Source of the DNA: an uncultured Haemophilus sp.
Lineage (GTDB): Bacteria > Pseudomonadota > Gammaproteobacteria > Enterobacterales > Pasteurellaceae
DNA length: 16,011 bases
NCBI RefSeq assembly: GCF_937976265.1
Contig: NZ_CALJRX010000204.1
Span: 1-16,011 of the forward strand
Direction of reading: 5' to 3'
Shown here piece by piece: positions 1 through 7,325 of this stretch; the first letter of the stretch is position 1, and each line of letters starts with the position of its first letter. The translations under genes were made by a program, and so were the position numbers. Under the pieces are notes generated by a model. It was not told the DNA's origin, made no database searches, and worked only from the letters and a program-made list of their open reading frames with translations.

Positions 1-255
1 TGCGCTGCAATATTTTTTATTACAGATAATTATGAAGATGAGCAATACCTATCAGATGAGATTGATTATGCTAAAAACAGAGCTATGGAAGATCCTAACT
101 TTAAGATTATTACGTTAGTTTTTAATAATGCTAATCATAATATTCCTCAACTTTTAAGACATTATGTTTGGAAAAATGTTAATAGTGATTTGTCTGCTTT
201 AGGACATATAATAGACGCACTTCCTCTTCAGGTGGGTGAAATAAGATATAAATAG
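1..255 (+). CDS. TIR-domain protein, C-terminal 84 residues (5' end outside window)
   Basis: The reading frame is open from base 1 and ends at a TAG at 253-255. The 84 visible residues look like the second half of a bacterial TIR domain. A beta-strand (AAIFFIT, residues 2-8) is followed by the helix YLSDEIDYA (16-24). E20 sits where TIR NADases keep their catalytic glutamate (compare the WxxxE-type helix of SARM1). Another strand, KIITLVF, follows, then an IPQLLRHYVW segment that resembles the late LLxxYxW motif of TIR_2/DUF1863 proteins. The protein ends about 23 residues after that motif, so the TIR is C-terminal. Any N-terminal effector, sensor or nuclease domain is out of view. GC is about 29% by my count, well below the flanking genes, which suggests recent acquisition. 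Bacterial TIR proteins often act in anti-phage defence by NAD+ cleavage or signal synthesis; that role here is inference. A TIR-like fold of another function remains possible. Confidence 0.7.
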   Translation, partial: CAAIFFITDNYEDEQYLSDEIDYAKNRAMEDPNFKIITLVFNNANHNIPQLLRHYVWKNVNSDLSALGHIIDALPLQVGEIRYK

Positions 256-282
256 ACTGGGGTATAAAATGGCATACTCCGA

Positions 283-308
283 TAGCGCAAGCGTCCACGC
301 TTGTGCTA
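283..308. repeat. Palindromic repeat, left copy of an inverted pair
   Basis: This is a 26-bp near-perfect palindrome. The arms are TAGCGCAAGCGT and ACGCTTGTGCTA around a CC centre, with one G/T mismatch that would be a G-U wobble in RNA. It lies just after the TIR gene stop. No T-run follows, so it is not a clear intrinsic terminator. It looks like one half of a REP-like interspersed element; the partner is at 324-347. Confidence 0.75.
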
Positions 309-323
309 AGTAAATAAACTAAA

Positions 324-347
324 GGCACAAGCGAAGACGCTTGCGCC
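324..347. repeat. Palindromic repeat, right copy in inverted orientation
   Basis: The arms GGCACAAGCG and CGCTTGCGCC flank a 4-base centre (AAGA) with one mismatch. The core of this copy matches the reverse complement of the 283-308 copy over 22 bases except for 2 bases at the centre. The two copies can therefore each form a hairpin, or pair with each other as one long stem with a loop of about 17 bases. Such paired inverted palindromes are typical of REP/BIME-type elements. The reading as a multicopy element is inference. Confidence 0.7.
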
Positions 348-373
348 AGCATGAAAAAACATTTTAAAAACTG

Positions 374-382
374 ACCGCACTT
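374..382 (-). repeat. DNA uptake signal sequence (USS) core
   Basis: ACCGCACTT is the exact complement of the Haemophilus-type USS core AAGTGCGGT. This single copy lies in the 153-base gap between the TIR gene and nrdB, close to the nrdB ribosome binding site. Confidence 0.9.
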
Positions 383-408
383 TACTCATAAGATTAAAGG
401 ACAAAAAA

Positions 409-1539
409 ATGGCATACACCACTTTCTCACAAAACAAAAACGACCAGTTAAAAGAACCGATGTTCTTTGGTCAAAACGTTAACGTTGCGCGTTACGATCA
501 ACAAAAATATGAGACCTTTGAAAAGCTCATTGAAAAACAACTTTCTTTCTTCTGGCGTCCGGAAGAAGTGGATGTGTCGCAAGACCGTATCGACTATGCC
601 GCGTTACCTGAGCATGAAAAACACATTTTCATCAGTAACTTAAAATATCAAACCTTATTAGATTCTATTCAAGGCCGTAGCCCGAACGTTGCATTATTAC
701 CGTTAGTGTCTATTCCTGAATTAGAAACCTGGATCGAGACTTGGACCTTCTCAGAAACCATTCACTCTCGTTCTTACACACACATTATTCGTAACATTGT
801 GAACGATCCATCTATTGTATTTGATGACATCGTGACTAACGAAGAAATCATCAAACGTGCGCGTGACATTTCTTCTTATTACGATGATTTAATTCGTGAT
901 AGCCAACTTTACAGCTTGTACGGTGAAGGTACTTACACGGTAGATGGTAAAGAATGTGTGGTGACATTACGCAACTTGAAAAAACAACTTTATCTTTGCT
1001 TGATGAGTGTGAACGCACTTGAAGCAATTCGTTTCTACGTATCCTTTGCTTGCTCGTTTGCTTTTGCAGAGCGTCAATTAATGGAAGGTAATGCGAAAAT
1101 CATTAAATTTATCGCACGTGATGAAGCCTTACACTTAACCGGTACACAGCACATTTTAAACATCATGGCGGCAGGACAAGACGATCCTGAAATGGCAGAA
1201 ATTGCGGAAGAATGTAAACAAGAAGCCTATGATTTATTCTTAGCAGCAGCAGAGCAAGAAAAAGAATGGGCTGATTATTTGTTCAAAGACGGTTCAATGA
1301 TTGGTTTGAACAGAGACATTTTGGTGCAATACGTGGAATATATCACCAATATCCGTATGCAAGCGGTCGGTCTTCCATTGCCATTTGGTGCGCGTTCTAA
1401 CCCAATTCCATGGATTAACGCATGGCTTGTTTCTGATAACGTACAAGTAGCGCCACAAGAAGTTGAAGTGAGCTCTTACCTTGTTGGCCAAATTGACTCT
1501 AAAGTCGATACCAATGATTTCGGCGATTTCGATCTTTAA
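409..1539 (+). CDS. nrdB: Ribonucleoside-diphosphate reductase class Ia, beta (radical) subunit
   Basis: NrdB carries the diiron-tyrosyl radical that drives reduction of ribonucleoside diphosphates to deoxy forms by the NrdA-NrdB complex in the cytosol. The 376 residues match the E. coli length. All diiron ligands are in place at D85, E116, H119, E205, E239 and H242, with the radical tyrosine at Y123 (in SETIHSRSYTHI). Radical-transfer residues W49 and Y357 are also present. The C-terminal tail, which docks on NrdA, is acidic and ends in FDL. The ATG is preceded by AAAGGA (396-401) with 7-base spacing. No nrdA lies immediately upstream, where it sits in E. coli; a TIR gene is there instead. 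No ferredoxin yfaE follows. A terminator follows at 1555-1611. Identification is very secure. Confidence 0.98.
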   Translation: MAYTTFSQNKNDQLKEPMFFGQNVNVARYDQQKYETFEKLIEKQLSFFWRPEEVDVSQDRIDYAALPEHEKHIFISNLKYQTLLDSIQGRSPNVALLPLVSIPELETWIETWTFSETIHSRSYTHIIRNIVNDPSIVFDDIVTNEEIIKRARDISSYYDDLIRDSQLYSLYGEGTYTVDGKECVVTLRNLKKQLYLCLMSVNALEAIRFYVSFACSFAFAERQLMEGNAKIIKFIARDEALHLTGTQHILNIMAAGQDDPEMAEIAEECKQEAYDLFLAAAEQEKEWADYLFKDGSMIGLNRDILVQYVEYITNIRMQAVGLPLPFGARSNPIPWINAWLVSDNVQVAPQEVEVSSYLVGQIDSKVDTNDFGDFDL

Positions 1540-1554
1540 TTAATCATTCTACGC

Positions 1555-1611
1555 AAAGAGCGGTCAATATTTTCAGTGTTTAAAACCTTTGAAAAATTGA
1601 CCGCTCTTTTT
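1555..1611 (+). terminator. Intrinsic terminator after nrdB
   Basis: A perfect 14-bp inverted repeat (AAAGAGCGGTCAAT at 1555-1568, ATTGACCGCTCTTT at 1596-1609) is followed by a T-run. The inner sequence can add weak TTTTCA/TGAAAA pairing. Each arm resembles a USS with one changed base (GAG for GTG), changed in both arms so that pairing is kept. Confidence 0.8.
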
Positions 1612-1730
1612 GTTTGAATGAATATCAAGGTATGTAATAAACACTTTGATTAAAAAATAGCACAATTTCGCTTTTCTGAATTTATCGCCAATACTTTCCC
1701 CATAAAACAGATGACTTCATTAAAAAAGGC

Positions 1731-1759
1731 TTAACAAAAAACCATGCTATGGGTAGAAT
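1731..1759 (+). promoter_or_regulatory. Predicted sigma70 promoter of lysS
   Basis: The -35 TTAACA (1731-1736) and -10 TAGAAT (1754-1759) are separated by 17 bases, each close to consensus. They lie about 60 bases before the lysS start in an otherwise featureless 210-base gap after the nrdB terminator. The prediction rests on sequence only. Confidence 0.55.
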
Positions 1760-1821
1760 AGAAGAAACCTGTTTATTTTCAATAAATCACATTCTAATTA
1801 CAAACTAGCGAGGTAAAGGAT

Positions 1822-3330
1822 ATGTCAGAACAAGAAGTGAAAGAATTAGATCTCAATGGCGAAATGCTCGTTCGCCGTGAAAAATTAGCCGCATTACGTA
1901 AAAAAGGTAATGCGTTCCCGAATCAATTCCGTCGTGACGCCCTTGCTCAAGATTTACATGATAAGTACGAAGCCGAAGATGGCGAAGTATTAAAAGAAAA
2001 AGCCATTGAAGTTGCCGTTGCCGGTCGTATTATGACCCGTCGTGCAATGGGTAAAGCCACCTTTATTACCTTGCAAGATATGAGCGGCAAAATCCAGTTA
2101 TATGTTGCTCGTGATAATCTTCCTGAAGGCGTTTATGCCGAAGATGTGGGTAACTGGGATTTAGGTGATATCATTGGGGTAAAAGGTACACTTTTCAAAA
2201 CCAAAACCAATGAATTAACCATCAAAACCACTGAAGTTCAACTTTTAACCAAAGCACTTCGTCCTTTACCAAACAAATTCCATGGTTTAACCGACATGGA
2301 AGCGCGTTATCGTCAACGTTACTTAGATTTAATTTCTAATGAAGAATCTCGCCGCACGTTTATTATTCGTTCAAAAGTCGTTGCAGGTATTCGTGAATTC
2401 TTTATTTCCAAAGGTTTTATGGAAGTTGAAACCCCAATGCTACAAGTGATTCCAGGTGGTGCGTCTGCTCGTCCATTTATCACGCACCACAATGCGTTAG
2501 ATGTGGATATGTATCTTCGTATTGCACCAGAACTTTACTTAAAACGTTTAGTGGTTGGTGGTTTTGAACGTGTATTCGAATTAAACCGTAACTTCCGTAA
2601 CGAGGGGGTTTCTGTTCGTCACAACCCAGAATTCACCATGCTTGAATACTACCAAGCTTATGCGGATTATCACGATTTAATGGATAACACCGAAGAATTA
2701 TTACGCAAACTCGCGATTGATATTCTTGGTACAACCATTGTGAAATACGGTGATTTAGAATTTGACTTCGGCAAACCATTTGAGCGTATTACATTACACG
2801 ATGCAACCGTTAAATATGGTGCAGATAAAGGTATCGTAAAAGAAGATCTTTACGACTTCGATCGTGCAAAAGCAACCGCTGAACGCTTAGGTATCGAAGT
2901 ACAAAAATCTTGGGGTTTAGGCTCTATCGTAAATGCGATCTTTGAAGAAGTAGCTGAACATCACTTAATTCAACCAACCTTCTTAATGGCACATCCAGCA
3001 GAGATTTCGCCACTTGCACGTCGTAATGATGAAAACCCAGAAGTAACAGACCGTTTTGAATTGTTCATCGGTGGTCGTGAAATTGGTAACGGCTTCTCAG
3101 AATTAAACGATGCCGAAGACCAAAACGAACGTTTTGATGCACAAGTTGCAGCGAAAGAAGCGGGTGATGATGAAGCGATGTTCAAAGATGATGACTTCGT
3201 TGTGGCACTTGAACACGGTTTACCACCAACAGCAGGTGAAGGTTTAGGTATCGACCGTTTAGCAATGCTTTTCGCTAACGCCCCATCTATCCGTGATGTG
3301 ATCTTATTCCCAGCAATGCGTCAAAAATAA
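1822..3330 (+). CDS. lysS: Lysyl-tRNA synthetase, class II
   Basis: LysS charges tRNA-Lys with lysine using ATP and acts as a cytosolic dimer. At 502 residues it is close to E. coli LysS (505). The N-terminal OB-fold anticodon-binding domain spans about 60-150 (VAGRIMTRRAMGKATFITLQD). The class II catalytic core follows: motif 1 around 199-212 (FMEVETPMLQVIPGG), motif 2 around 258-275 (FRNEGVSVRHNPEFTMLE) and motif 3 around 466-483 (GLPPTAGEGLGIDRL). The ATG has GAGG at 1810-1813 with 8-base spacing; the nearer AGGA touches the start codon too closely to serve. The release-factor gene prfB, which precedes lysS in E. coli, is not here, so lysS appears monocistronic with its own promoter and terminator. 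Confidence 0.98.
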   Translation: MSEQEVKELDLNGEMLVRREKLAALRKKGNAFPNQFRRDALAQDLHDKYEAEDGEVLKEKAIEVAVAGRIMTRRAMGKATFITLQDMSGKIQLYVARDNLPEGVYAEDVGNWDLGDIIGVKGTLFKTKTNELTIKTTEVQLLTKALRPLPNKFHGLTDMEARYRQRYLDLISNEESRRTFIIRSKVVAGIREFFISKGFMEVETPMLQVIPGGASARPFITHHNALDVDMYLRIAPELYLKRLVVGGFERVFELNRNFRNEGVSVRHNPEFTMLEYYQAYADYHDLMDNTEELLRKLAIDILGTTIVKYGDLEFDFGKPFERITLHDATVKYGADKGIVKEDLYDFDRAKATAERLGIEVQKSWGLGSIVNAIFEEVAEHHLIQPTFLMAHPAEISPLARRNDENPEVTDRFELFIGGREIGNGFSELNDAEDQNERFDAQVAAKEAGDDEAMFKDDDFVVALEHGLPPTAGEGLGIDRLAMLFANAPSIRDVILFPAMRQK

Positions 3331-3342
3331 TTAAATGAACAT

Positions 3343-3370
3343 AAAAGGAAGTCTATCGACTTCCTTTTTT
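3343..3370 (+). terminator. Intrinsic terminator after lysS
   Basis: An 11-bp stem (AAAAGGAAGTC / GACTTCCTTTT) with a TATC tetraloop runs directly into six T residues, 12 bases after the lysS stop. Confidence 0.9.
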
Positions 3371-3378
3371 ATTGCCTA

Positions 3379-3406
3379 AAAGTGCGGTCATTTTTAACCG
3401 CACTTT
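3379..3406. repeat. Head-to-head USS pair forming a hairpin
   Basis: AAAGTGCGGT (3379-3388) and ACCGCACTTT (3397-3406) are exact inverted copies of the Haemophilus USS, separated by 8 bases. They can form a stem between the convergent lysS and metE-like genes and may add bidirectional termination. USS pairs commonly double as terminators in Pasteurellaceae. Confidence 0.85.
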
Positions 3407-3413
3407 CATGAAC

Positions 3414-3447
3414 AAAAAGAGATAACCATCTTAATGATTATCTCTTT
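3414..3447 (-). terminator. Predicted terminator of the minus-strand metE-like gene
   Basis: The arms AAAGAGATAA (3416-3425) and TTATCTCTTT (3438-3447) form a 10-bp stem. Read on the minus strand, the stem leads into a T-run (A residues at 3414-3418). It lies 16 bases beyond the stop of the metE-like gene. Confidence 0.65.
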
Positions 3448-3463
3448 CTCATTCCTATTTGAA

Positions 3464-4609
3464 TTATTTACCCCAAACTTCTTCCACAATATCTCGGATA
3501 AATTCGAGTTTCTTCCATTGCTGTTCTTCAGTCAGGATATTACCCTCTTCTGTTGAAGCAAAACCACATTGTGGGCTTAAGCAAAGTTGATTGATATCCA
3601 CATATTGTGCCGCCTCTTTAATACGAGCAATAATTTCATCGCGGTTTTCTAACTCGCCCGATTTAGAGGTGATTAATCCTAATACTACTTGTTGATTTTT
3701 AATAAAGCGTAAAGGTTTAAAATCTCCCGCACGATCACTGTCGTACTCCAAGAAGAAACCATCCACATTACAGTGACCAAATAAGGTTTCTGCGATAGGC
3801 TCATAACCACCAGCCGAGAACCAAGTTGAACGGAAATTACCACGACAAATATGCATTGTAATCGCTAAATCAGCCGGTTTCGCTGCCACGATTTTGTTTA
3901 ACATATACACATAATCTTTAGCAATTTGATCTAAATCTAAACCACGTTCAGTATAGGTTTTACGTTTATCTTCCGCACAGAATTCGCCCCAACTTGTATC
4001 ATCCAACTGTAAGTTACGGCAGCCTAATTTATAGAAGATATTCATTGCATCAATATAAGCATCAGCAATATCATCTAATAACAATTGATTGTTATCTTTA
4101 TAACGTTCAATTGGCTGATAATCTGTAGCACGTACTGTACAAATTAAATGAAGCATTGACGGAGAAGGAATTGTTAATTTAACTTCAGTCTCCCCTGCCA
4201 TTTTTTGTAATGAACGATAATGTTCAACAAACGGATGGCTCTCTGAAAAACCGATCTTATCCACAATTTTTAATGTTTTTGGACGGACATTATCATGTTT
4301 AAATTGCACTGAAAATTTTTCGGCATCTACTTCTTTCACGCCATCTAATGCGGCTAAGAAATCTAAATGCCAAAAAGTACGACGAAATTCACCATCAGTC
4401 ACCGCATGTAATCCAACATTTTTTTGATGCGCTACCAATTTTGCAATTTCTGCATCTTCAACTTGCGTTAAATCAGCACAAGAAATATCACCACAACTAC
4501 ATTGATGACGAGCCTGTTTTAAAGCCTCTGGACGTAAAAAACTACCAACAATATCAAAACGATATGGCGCAGAAGTACGAATAGTCGCATTTGGAAAAAG
4601 TTTACTCAT
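3464..4609 (-). CDS. MetE C-terminal-domain-like, cobalamin-independent methionine synthase family (YxjG/YxjH type)
   Basis: The 381 residues match the short, single-domain MetE family (COG0620; B. subtilis YxjG/YxjH type) rather than full-length MetE of about 750 residues. The zinc/thiolate site is complete: H253 and C255 in MHICRGNF, E288 in FFLEYD, and C348 in LSPQCGF. These correspond to the His-Cys-Glu-Cys set of MetE. The conserved N-terminal blocks DIVGSFLRP (19-27) and TDGEFRR (71-77) are present. The likely job is methyl transfer to homocysteine or a related thiol to make methionine in the cytosol; the methyl donor is not readable from sequence. The ATG follows AGGAAA at short spacing. 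A MetJ-type operator upstream supports the methionine link. An unusual Cys cluster (C37, C39, C44) replaces what is usually a charged linker. Full-length MetE may exist elsewhere in the genome. Confidence 0.85.
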   Translation of the reverse strand: MSKLFPNATIRTSAPYRFDIVGSFLRPEALKQARHQCSCGDISCADLTQVEDAEIAKLVAHQKNVGLHAVTDGEFRRTFWHLDFLAALDGVKEVDAEKFSVQFKHDNVRPKTLKIVDKIGFSESHPFVEHYRSLQKMAGETEVKLTIPSPSMLHLICTVRATDYQPIERYKDNNQLLLDDIADAYIDAMNIFYKLGCRNLQLDDTSWGEFCAEDKRKTYTERGLDLDQIAKDYVYMLNKIVAAKPADLAITMHICRGNFRSTWFSAGGYEPIAETLFGHCNVDGFFLEYDSDRAGDFKPLRFIKNQQVVLGLITSKSGELENRDEIIARIKEAAQYVDINQLCLSPQCGFASTEEGNILTEEQQWKKLEFIRDIVEEVWGK

Positions 4610-4681
4610 TTTGCTTTCCTGTATTTAATTAATTTTAAGATAGACTGAGTGTAACAAAATTAACGCCTTCATTAAAGATTT

Positions 4682-4697
4682 AGACGTCTAGATGGAT
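4682..4697 (-). promoter_or_regulatory. Predicted MetJ operator (met boxes)
   Basis: AGACGTCT (4682-4689) is a perfect met box, the 8-bp palindrome bound by the methionine repressor MetJ. The adjoining AGATGGAT (4690-4697) matches 5 of 8 positions, and the 8-mer on the other side matches 4 of 8, so at least two tandem boxes are plausible. The site lies 73 bases upstream of the metE-like start, where it would cover or abut the promoter. MetJ with S-adenosylmethionine would repress when methionine is plentiful. No strong -35/-10 pair is evident nearby. Confidence 0.65.
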
Positions 4698-4743
4698 GTG
4701 AATTTTATTGTCATTTTATATGAATAAAATTGATATAAAAAAG

Positions 4744-4788
4744 AAAAAGTGCGGTTCAAATTTTTCTTAAATTTTGACCGCACTTTTT
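4744..4788 (-). terminator. Intrinsic terminator of codBA made of a USS pair
   Basis: The arms AAAAAGTGCGGT (4744-4755) and ACCGCACTTTTT (4777-4788) pair perfectly over 12 bp, with more pairing inside. On the minus strand the stem is followed by a T-rich run (A residues at 4737-4748). It begins 4 bases after the codA stop. Exact USS cores lie at 4747-4755 and 4777-4785. Confidence 0.85.
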
Positions 4789-4792
4789 ATGA

Positions 4793-6055
4793 TTAACGAT
4801 AATTTACTTGTTCACTATCAGGTAAATGAATGGTTGTTTTCGCCAGCTGTGTCTCAGAAATCACTTTACCGTGACGAATCGAATAACGTGTAGGAACTTG
4901 ACGACGTACGGCATCAAAGCCATTTTCTGCAGGCAAAACAATAAAGTTTGCACTGTTACCTTCTTTGATTCCATAATCCGTTAAACCTAATGCTTTCGCA
5001 CTATTTTCAGTGACGAGTTTCAAACCATCATTAATTTGACCATATCCCATTAACTGGCAAACATGTAATCCCATGTGTAATACCTGCAGCATATTCGCTG
5101 TACCAAGAGGATACCAAGGATCAAACACATCATCATGCCCAAAACAGACATTGATGTTATTTTTGAGCATCTCTTTTACTCGCGTTACGCCACGACGTTT
5201 TGGATAGGTATCAAAGCGTCCTTGAAGATGAATATTCACTAATGGATTTGCCACAAAATGAATTTTTGACATTTTTAATAATCGGAAAAGGCGTGATGCA
5301 TAAGCATTATTATATGAGTGCATGGCCGTTGTATGGCTTGCTGTTACCTTTTCTCCCATGTCATATTTCAAGGCTAATGCCGAGACAGTTTCAACAAAAC
5401 GAGATTGTTCATCATCAATTTCATCACAATGAATATCAATCTGCTTGTTGTACTTGCGAGCAATATCAAAAGCGATATGCATCGACTCGACACCATATTC
5501 ACGGGTAAATTCAAAGTGCGGAATACCACCAACAACATCAGCGCCCATCTCCATAGCCTGATCTAATAGTTTCTCGCCATTTGGATAAGACAAAATACCT
5601 TCTTGTGGAAATGCCACAATCTGTAAATCTACCCAAGGAGCGATTTCTTTTTTAACTTCAAGCATGGCTTTTAATGCAGTTAATGTTGGATCAGAAACAT
5701 CAACATGCGTACGGACATACTGAACCCCATTTGCAATCTGCCATTTTAATGTCTTCCATGCTCGAGATTTTACATCTTCATGGCTTAATAATGATTTACG
5801 CTCAGCCCAACGCTCAATCCCTTCAAATAAGGTGCCAGATTGATTCCAATTAGGTTGCCCAGCTGTTTGTGTTGCATCCAAATGAATATGAGGCTCTACA
5901 AATGGCGGATAAATAATACCTTCTTCACCATCGAGTATCTCACCCGAATAATTTAAAACTTCATTTTGAGGAAAAATTCGACTAATTTTTCCTTCTTCAA
6001 TTAAAATCTGCCATAACCCTTCTCGATTATGAATGTGTACATTTTTAACTAACAT
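4793..6055 (-). CDS. codA: Cytosine deaminase
   Basis: CodA converts cytosine to uracil and ammonia for pyrimidine salvage. The 420-residue protein is very similar to E. coli CodA through its whole length. The amidohydrolase metal ligands are present: H56 and H58 (in EPHIHLD), H209 (IDIHCDE) and D308 (FGHDD). The catalytic E212 and H241 and the substrate-binding Q151 (AFPQEG) are also in place; all sit five residues before their E. coli numbers, consistent with a slightly shorter N terminus. The ATG is preceded by AGGA with suitable spacing, only 9 bases after the codB stop, so it is cotranscribed with codB and probably translationally linked. The USS-pair terminator lies directly downstream. 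The family includes isoguanine and isocytosine activity as a side reaction. Confidence 0.97.
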   Translation of the reverse strand: MLVKNVHIHNREGLWQILIEEGKISRIFPQNEVLNYSGEILDGEEGIIYPPFVEPHIHLDATQTAGQPNWNQSGTLFEGIERWAERKSLLSHEDVKSRAWKTLKWQIANGVQYVRTHVDVSDPTLTALKAMLEVKKEIAPWVDLQIVAFPQEGILSYPNGEKLLDQAMEMGADVVGGIPHFEFTREYGVESMHIAFDIARKYNKQIDIHCDEIDDEQSRFVETVSALALKYDMGEKVTASHTTAMHSYNNAYASRLFRLLKMSKIHFVANPLVNIHLQGRFDTYPKRRGVTRVKEMLKNNINVCFGHDDVFDPWYPLGTANMLQVLHMGLHVCQLMGYGQINDGLKLVTENSAKALGLTDYGIKEGNSANFIVLPAENGFDAVRRQVPTRYSIRHGKVISETQLAKTTIHLPDSEQVNYR

Positions 6056-6064
6056 CCGTTTTCC

Positions 6065-7291
6065 TTATTTCATCGCTAATTTTTTACCGAGTAATGGTGT
6101 TAAAACCACATAGGTAACTGCCCCACCAATCACTGCGTTCACAGGGATAATGCCTGGTAGTAATTTACCACAAGCCACACCAACAATAACTGAAACGATA
6201 GCAGTCCAATTTATATTTAAGAATTTAGCTTGTTCAAAATTTTCATAGGCTTTGCGACGTAAAATATAATCAGCAATGATGACACCACCAACAGGAGGAA
6301 TTGCCGAAGATAAGAAAGTCAGCCAACCGACGAAATTATTATATAACCATAAGGCACATAAGGTTCCGATAATACCATTGACGACAGATAAAGTGCGGCT
6401 ACTTAATCCTGTAATATTCGCAAAACCTAAACCTGAAGCATAAAGCGCATTATCATTTGTCGTCCAAATGTTTAAACCGAGCACAATAATGGCTGGAATA
6501 ATAAGACCTTGAGCAACCATCACATCAGAAATATCTGACATTCCCGTTACTGCCGCACCTGCTGCACCAAAAATAAACATTAATGAGTTACCTAAAAAGA
6601 AAGCAATCATACTAATAATGATTGCTTGCTTTGCTTTTCGACCAAATCGAACAAAATCGGCAGTTAATGAGCCTGCACTAATAAAGGAGCCCACAACTAA
6701 TGTAATCGCCATTGAGAGAGAAATGCTTTCTTTTGGTACAATATGTTGCAATACTTCTAAGCCACCGGCATTTGTAACGGCAAGGTAAACTGAGTAAGAA
6801 CCTAATACGGCAATGGCAGGTACCGCAATAGTGGAAAGAATCGTCAGCGCTGAAATACCAAAGAAGACCGTAATCGTCATCAACAAACCTGAGCCAAGAA
6901 TTAAATAATTCACATCAATACCGGTTACCTTATTAACTGGAATTGCAAACATTGCCACGCCAACACCAAACCAACCGACTTGAGTACCGCCAAGTAATAA
7001 AGATGGTAACCACGAACCTCTAATACCAAAGGAATAGCGCGCTAAAATATGCGTGGTTAATCCTGTTTTCGCGCCGATATACCCAAGAAAAGAGGTATAA
7101 ATACCTAACATTAAGTTACCTAAAATAACGGCAAGCCAGAAATCATTATAGGTTAACGATGTTCCTAATGTCCCTCCTGTCCACATACTTGCAGAAAAAA
7201 ATGTCAAACCTAACATGACAAATGTTAACGCTACCGCACCTTTTCGCTCATTATGGGGAACGGGTTTTAAACTAAAATTTTCCGAACTCAT
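6065..7291 (-). CDS. codB: Cytosine permease
   Basis: CodB is a 12-helix inner-membrane cytosine importer of the NCS1 (APC-fold) family. The 408-residue product is very close to E. coli CodB. It begins MSSENFSLKPVPHNERKG and has the conserved blocks FFSASMWTGG, GGTQVGWFGVG, TADFVRFGR, FIFGAAGAA and LNIWTTNDNALYASG. A frame-compatible ATG exists 21 codons upstream, but the start at 7291 is chosen for three reasons. It has a strong AAGGAG 8 bases ahead. Homologues begin here. The upstream ATG would lie before the predicted transcription start. codB leads the codBA operon: the promoter at 7326-7354 and its PurR box control both genes, and codA follows after 9 bases. This is the same gene order and regulation as in E. 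coli. Confidence 0.96.
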   Translation of the reverse strand: MSSENFSLKPVPHNERKGAVALTFVMLGLTFFSASMWTGGTLGTSLTYNDFWLAVILGNLMLGIYTSFLGYIGAKTGLTTHILARYSFGIRGSWLPSLLLGGTQVGWFGVGVAMFAIPVNKVTGIDVNYLILGSGLLMTITVFFGISALTILSTIAVPAIAVLGSYSVYLAVTNAGGLEVLQHIVPKESISLSMAITLVVGSFISAGSLTADFVRFGRKAKQAIIISMIAFFLGNSLMFIFGAAGAAVTGMSDISDVMVAQGLIIPAIIVLGLNIWTTNDNALYASGLGFANITGLSSRTLSVVNGIIGTLCALWLYNNFVGWLTFLSSAIPPVGGVIIADYILRRKAYENFEQAKFLNINWTAIVSVIVGVACGKLLPGIIPVNAVIGGAVTYVVLTPLLGKKLAMK

Positions 7292-7325
7292 TAAATAGTC
7301 TCCTTCCGAATAAAAAAATCGAGGC

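Noticed and set aside
283..308. The palindrome as intrinsic terminator of the TIR gene
   Set aside because: No T-run follows either palindrome on the + strand.
283..347. The palindrome pair as a minimal CRISPR or as Apl-type uptake signals
   Set aside because: There are only two copies, in opposite orientation, with no spacers. The embedded ACAAGCG lacks the final GGT of the Apl-type USS core ACAAGCGGT.
1612..1730. Search for a small gene or RNA between the nrdB terminator and the lysS promoter
   Set aside because: The stretch is AT-rich with no hairpin, ribosome site or open frame worth reporting.
5200..5508. 102-codon open frame on the + strand within codA
   Set aside because: It lies opposite the highly conserved codA coding sequence and its translation shows no family resemblance.
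6391..6399. USS-like AAGTGCGGC in codB (and AAGTGCGGA at 5513-5521 in codA)
   Set aside because: Each has one mismatch in the 9-bp core and lies in coding sequence, so neither was counted as a USS.
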